NCBI GenBank assembly: GCA_035578905.1
Contig: JAQJVL010000422.1
Span: 434,001-498,000, forward strand
Origin: Stictocephala bisonia
Taxonomy: Eukaryota; Arthropoda; Insecta; Hemiptera; Membracidae
Direction: 5' to 3'
DNA length: 64,000 nucleotides
The notes beneath the pieces are model-generated. The model was not told the DNA's origin, did no database searches, and was given only the letters and a program-made list of their open reading frames with translations. Below are positions 59,291-64,000 of this stretch, one piece after another. Each line of letters begins with the position of its first letter. The stretch's first letter is position 1. A program made the position numbers and the translations under genes.

Positions 59291-59529
59291 GGGGGGGAGA
59301 TCCATCAAGACGTATTAAAGGTGAGGTGGGAGAGCTCATCAATTTTCATGCCAGTTCGGCCACAAATCTAGAAGCCTAACAACTCAGAGCTCTACCAAAG
59401 AGACGCCTAGAGCAAAATGTTTTGCCATCGCCGGCCGCCACCTTGCGGACAAATCATTCTGACTGAAAGTGAAGAGCTAGTCCTGACGCAGTGAATGGGT
59501 CTACAAATCTTCAATGGGACAGTTAAGAT

Positions 59530-60265
59530 TATTCGTTATACGAAACTTATCAAAGCTTGCTGATGCCAGAGTAACCTTAGCTACTTACTAAGGACTGATT
59601 TGCCCCTTTCTTACATATGCGGTTGTTATTTGGGGATGTGAAAGTTCACGCACAAAAATGGTTTTCAAACTCCAGAAAAGGGCGTTAAGAGTGCTTTTTG
59701 GGAAACCTCGAAGAACTTCGTGTAGGTCACTTTTTAAGAAGGCTAAAGTTTTAACGTTCCCATCAATTTATATCTTAAACTGCGTAACATTTGTTCATAA
59801 CTACCTTCACCTCTTCAAATAATCCCCAACATTGTCACAATCTTCGTCACGCCAGTATAGTTAAAATCCCTGCCCATAGAACTAGTTTTTTAAAAGCATT
59901 CATTAATCAGTGGCATTAAACTTTATAATGCTCTCCCAGCCTCTATGAAAGTAAAAAAAAAAAAAAAAAACAAGGCCTCATTTTGAAAGGGAGGTTAAGA
60001 GGTTTTTGATGCAGCGGGCCTATTACAGTGTCAGGGATTTTGTTGAGTGCGCTGATCATACTGGTTTAAGCTAAGGTGATTGGCCACTTGTATAAGCTGT
60101 ACTTTATTTTAGAAGTAACACAAGTTTAGTCTTATTTTAATTATTCTGACTATGTTTATGTTACCGTATTCAATTGATTTAGGTTATTTTTAATCACCTA
60201 ATGTAATTTATTGTTGACGCTATTTTGCAGTGTTATTCTGTTATCAATAAAGAATTTCTGAGTTC
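59530..60265 (+). pseudogene. Non-LTR retrotransposon 3' end (LINE C-terminal remnant)
   Basis: The plus strand reads LICPFLTYAVVIWGCESSRT, then KLQKRALRVLFGKPRRTSC and RSLFKKAKVLTFPSIYILNC, the standard stretch of LINE ORF2 after the palm (WG......+..QK+A+R.+.....TSCR.LF+...ILT.PS.YI). Stops follow. The 3' end at about 60265 is AATAAAGAATTTCTGAGTTC then TGAG, a tandem terminal motif typical of poly(A)-less LINEs. An internal A-run at 59950-59968 interrupts the C-terminal reading. Confidence 0.8.
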
Positions 60266-60344
60266 TGAGTTAACAAACATTTCTTGATGAACGTAAGCTG
60301 AATTAGAACATTTCGCCCAAAAAATAAATAATAAAAATAAATAC

Positions 60345-60475
60345 ATTTGTTCCGGTTGAGTAGCTAATACTTGAGAGTGTATGGGGAGAACTTCAAAACC
60401 AAGGTTCGTGTTCCCAACCGAGTGAAAATTCGGTAAATGCACAAGCATCCGGCACACTGGATAACATTTACTTAA
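60345..60475 (+). mobile_element. tRNA-derived SINE-like sequence
   Basis: CCGGTTGAGTAGCTAATACT resembles an A-box region and CCAAGGTTCGTGTTCCCAAC a B box 40-50 bp later. CGGCACACTGG and an AATAAATAAAAAA tail follow. Moderate evidence only. Confidence 0.42.
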
Positions 60476-60963
60476 ACTAAATAAATAAAAAATTCAAAAT
60501 CCAATACAATGACTTCATAATAATCAACAAGAACGCCGGATTATTAAAAATCATAATCCATAATTGCTCTGAGAAGAAATAAAATGTTTAAGTCAGAACT
60601 CATTTTGAGAGGGAGTATTTTATACATGGTATGAAGGCATTTATATACCTGACTGCATGTTTCAACATAAATTTAATGTACATTTTTATATTCAAACTAA
60701 AAAATCAGGTAAATGACGCCAACCAATAGGCTATCTCAAGGGTTAATAATTCCAAATATTCAGTCCACAATCGCAAGTTCAGAACATAAGCGAAGTGTTT
60801 GCCATGTTTACGGTTATATAATTAACAATGGACGGTAGTGTGGGACACCAAGAATGCAAAATGATTTTGGAGATGCAGCTTCTAAATAATGTACGAGCAA
60901 ACATACAATTTACGAAAGGACATTTTTTTAAAAGAGGACCCCCACCTCTTTTTTTAGAAGAGT

Positions 60964-61090
60964 TTGGGTTAGAGATTAGGTTAGGTTGGGTTAGATTAGG
61001 TTAGGTTGGGTTAGATTAGGTTAGGTTGGGTTGGATTAGTTTAGGTTGGGTTAGGTTAGGTTGGGTTAGGTTAGGTTAGTTTAGGCTAGG
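60964..61090 (+). repeat. TTAGG-type pentamer array, about 23 units
   Basis: Pentamers TTAGG, TTGGG and TTAGA are in register, with a 20-bp higher-order unit TTAGGTTAGGTTGGGTTAGA repeated at the left. TTAGG is the ancestral insect telomere repeat, so this is an interstitial telomere-like tract or an independent pentamer expansion. Confidence 0.85.
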
Positions 61091-62090
61091 TGCTAAACTC
61101 ATATCTGTGTGAGTTCATTTGGTGTCGCAGGAACAAAGACGCAGATTTGATCGACGCAATCTGACACGACATTAACTTGTTCTGGCCTCCAGGATAACAT
61201 AATGTGTGTTTTTCTTCATCATAAAATGTACTGAATCACAGTTATGTTTTATTCCCATTCGTGGGGCTATTCATATAAAAAATTCATTTAAAAAGAATGC
61301 TCTTCTAAAAAAGACCTTTACGAAATTTACTTTTGACAGTAATCTGAAAATTGTAAGTGTTGTTATTTGTTAATTTTAACTACAAATGTTACGTATCTTT
61401 AAAAATAATGTTTCAAAATACATATAACAATCCTTCGTTCCTGAGATCAAGTGATTAAAACTAAAGACACATTTATAGGGTAAGAGGATAGTTTTATTCT
61501 CTAAAGGTGATTTTAATGTAGTATGTAGTCAAAATCACATGTGAATATATTTTATATATCTCCAACCTGAAGGTTACCAATGTTAGAGTTACTCAAAATG
61601 TGTTATGATTTTTTTATGTTAGTTGTGTTAGATGACTTGTTTTCTCCTGTAATTGCTTGTACCCTATCTGTCCTATTAAAATTAATTCCATTGCTAATGA
61701 ACATAACATAGATGTAAGTACTAATTATTAATTATCTTGTATTTATTGTAAAAAAAGATGTTGTAATATTGGGAATAAACTTTGATTTGATAACCTCAAA
61801 TTTTAAATGGTTCAAAGACTTTTAATAACGACTGATAACATTATTATTTTAGCTCTAAATCCAACTAAATAAACACTTACAATGGGAATCAACATAATAA
61901 ATAACAAAACAACAATACGAGGCTTTCAATTCAATAAAATTGCAAATAAAGTTTATGATTGTTTATGTTTGGTAATTTGCCAAGAACTGATTCTGCCACT
62001 GCCAGTAATGGATGTATGAACGGTCCACATGAAACTAACTACGAGAGAGGATGGTGCGGGTGACATAAGAAATCGATGGGTCGTATCGAA
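61091..62090. other. Nothing recognised
   Basis: AT-rich; a GGCCTCCAGGAT phrase near 61184 recalls repeat R330 but does not extend. Confidence 0.35.
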
Positions 62091-62095
62091 TATCT

Positions 62096-62160
62096 TTATA
62101 CCATTCAAATAAACGTCGTTGACAGACGTCTCACACACCTACGTCCGTTCGTATCTTGGT
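62096..62160. repeat. Diverged outlying unit of the 128-bp repeat
   Basis: AATAAACGTCGTTGACAGAC then GTCTCACACACCTACGTCCG and TTCGTATCTTGG align with AAACACCGTTAACGGACGTA..GTCCGTTCGTATCTAGG at 63050-63100. The LINE remnant begins exactly where the alignment stops. Confidence 0.7.
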
Positions 62161-62815
62161 CAAACTTCAAACTTGTTTATTTGGCCAAATCAACAATACA
62201 TTTGCAGTAGCTAAGTCAATACAATAATTTAATATATTATTAACTAAAACATTATACAGGAATTTATTAGCGACTACCAGCCAGAAACTCCCGGACGCTG
62301 TAGACTACTTCCTCCAAGAGCATTGTTTTAACCCCCCTCTTAAAAGAACGGTGATCCTGCTCGATCTTTAAAGATAATGGGAGACTATTGTAAAGTTTTA
62401 CAGCATTATAAAGGAATAGTTTTTGAAAAAATGAAGTTGAATGTTTAGGAATGGGAATATGATTGTTATTGCGGAATTGATAACTGTGACTGGAAGGAAA
62501 ACTAAACATTGTAACATTGTTCTTAACAAACAGTAATGTCTCCAAGATATGAATGGAAGGGAATGTTAAAATTTTGCTGGTTCTAAATATTTCTCTGCAT
62601 GATTGGTTTCTGGGGAGGGAGAAGATGACCCTTATAGCCTTCTTTTGTAAGCGGTGGTGATTGGTGATGATATATACAACGTAGACGGACCTGCTATATG
62701 ATAGGTTAACCAGTCGCCATTTCTGATAGGATGGTTCATTTGACTTGAAATTTGTAGCGTCTTGTTCAGAAAAAAATATGCTTGAAATGATGGGCAACTC
62801 ATAGCCTTTCATTTA
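62160..62815 (-). pseudogene. Non-LTR retrotransposon C-terminal remnant, intact for 181 codons
   Basis: The minus ORF 62267-62812 contains HRLQKKAIRVIFSLPRNQSC, then REIFRTSKILTFPSIHILET, KLFLYNAVKLYNSLPLSLK and FKRGVKTMLLEEVVYSVREF, the complete C-terminal tail of a LINE ORF2 like that at 59.6 kb but less damaged. The 3' untranslated end near 62160 reads AATAAACAAGTTTGAAGTTT. Everything upstream of the tail is missing (5' truncation). It is inserted in a region flanked by 128-bp-repeat-like DNA. Confidence 0.85.
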
Positions 62816-62989
62816 AACTTTTCACTATATCCTCCCTGGGCCCTCACTCTAGGTCGAAAAAAATACAAAATGCATCAGAAAAACATTCTACAGAGGTATA
62901 CTAAATCTCAATCATTTATCTGGACCCATTTAAGAGATATAAAGGTGGTTCTATACTTTTTCAACACCCTGTATATATACAAAAGACAG

Positions 62990-64000
62990 ACCTCGTCCAT
63001 TTTCAAATACGCACGCAGTTAATGAGCATCTCTCAATTTCATTAAATAAACACCGTTAACGGACGTACCACATACTCATGTCCGTTCGTATCTAGGTGAA
63101 GATAAATACAACGTTGACCTCATCCATCTTCAAGCATGTACAGTGTAAATGAGCACTCCTCCATCCCATACACACAAACGCCGTTAACGGACGTACCACA
63201 TACTCATGTCCGTTCGTATCTAGGTGAAGATAAATACAACGTTGACCTCATCCATCTTCAAGCATGTACAGTGTAAATGAGCACTCCTCCATCCCATACA
63301 CACAAACGCCGTTAACGGACGTACCACACACTCATGTCCGTTCGTAACTAGGTGAAGATAAATACAACGTTGACCTCATCCATCTTCAAGCATGTACAGT
63401 GTAAATGAGCACTTCTCCATACCATACACACAAACGCCGTTAACGGACGTACCACATACTCATGTCCGTTCGTATCTAGGTGAAGATAAATACAACGTTG
63501 ACCTCATCCATCTTCAAGCATGTACAGTGTAAATGAGCACTCCTCCATCCCATACACACAAACGCCGTTAACGGACGTACCACACACCCATGTCCGTTCG
63601 TATCTAGGTGAAGATAAATACAACGTTGACCTCATCCTTCTTCAAGCATGTACAGTGTAAATGAGCACTCATCCATCCCATACACACAAACACCGTTAAC
63701 GGACGTACCACATACTCATGTCCGTTCGTATCTAGGTGAAGATAAATACAACGTTGACCTCATCCATCTTCAAGCATGTACAGTGTAAATGAGCACTCCT
63801 CCATCCCATACACACAAACGCCGTTAACGGACGTACCACACTCTCATGTCCGTTCGTATCTAGGTGAAGATAAATACAACGTTGACCTCATCCATCTTCA
63901 AGCATGTACAGTGTAAATGAGCACTCATCCATCCCATACACACAAACGCCGTTAACGGACGTACCACACACTCATGTCCGTTCGTATCTAGGTGAAGATA
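62990..64000. repeat. 128-bp tandem repeat, about 8 units, open at right end
   Basis: GGACGTACCACA recurs at 63061, 63189, 63317, 63445, 63573, 63701, 63829 and 63957, exactly 128 bp apart, with only a few substitutions per unit. The first unit is clearly diverged. Each unit has an inverted pair ACGGAC/GTCCGT and the palindrome CCGTTAACGG. The array continues past the window edge. Confidence 0.97.

Overview
This is a eukaryotic, AT-rich nuclear window. It looks arthropod and most likely insect: there are multi-kilobase introns, a TTAGG-type pentamer array, piggyBac, hAT, mariner-like and Helitron-like relics, and decayed non-LTR retrotransposons. Nothing in the sequence fixes the species. No bacterial, organellar or viral gene organisation was seen.

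One convincing host gene is present. Seven exons on the + strand (5345-31414) join in frame, with GT/AG borders and compatible phases, into 383 residues plus a stop. The product is a solute carrier family 41 (MgtE-like) magnesium transporter. It carries both halves of the internal MgtE repeat ([11 protein letters not shown] in exon 1, [10 protein letters not shown] in exon 5; NPDN in exons 3 and 7). About 130 N-terminal residues, judged against vertebrate SLC41A1, are not in the window, so the gene starts upstream. Its introns hold several kilobases of tandem repeat and nested transposons. 31415 onward is 3' UTR and then intergenic.

The rest is a repeat landscape. Tandem arrays: a G-rich ~36-bp minisatellite family at five loci (1-676, 15899-18235, 34966-35045, 46557-47449, 47676-48700), a 32-bp array (10711-12410), a 74-bp array (26326-27445), a 60-bp array (50633-51522), a 128-bp array running off the right end (62990-64000), a 364-bp (TG)n tract (49445-49808) and TTAGG-like pentamers (60964-61090). 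DNA transposons: hAT-type elements with 8-bp target duplications (2971-3334, 12909-13279, 24256-25160, probably 32935-33428); TTAA-bounded piggyBac-type elements (7244-7981, 28582-29316, 35219-35873, 37026-37328, 39216-39942), two of which keep a recognisable transposase C-terminal Cys-rich tail; a TA-bounded inverted-repeat element (21381-22612) with a LINE inside it; and a Helitron-like 3' end (near 47594-47660). Retroelements: seven decayed non-LTR reverse transcriptase or C-terminal fragments and several tRNA-derived SINE heads.

From 31.4 kb to the right end no second protein-coding gene could be supported. A CpG-rich patch with a strong splice donor (about 55085-55383) and a GAGA-rich, GC-rich patch (about 58555-58800) are the only promoter or first-exon candidates. 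The most interesting pattern is the shared core of the 36-bp arrays. It is G-quadruplex-prone, occurs in both orientations, and at one locus lies next to a Helitron-like terminus, which suggests a mobile seed for the arrays.
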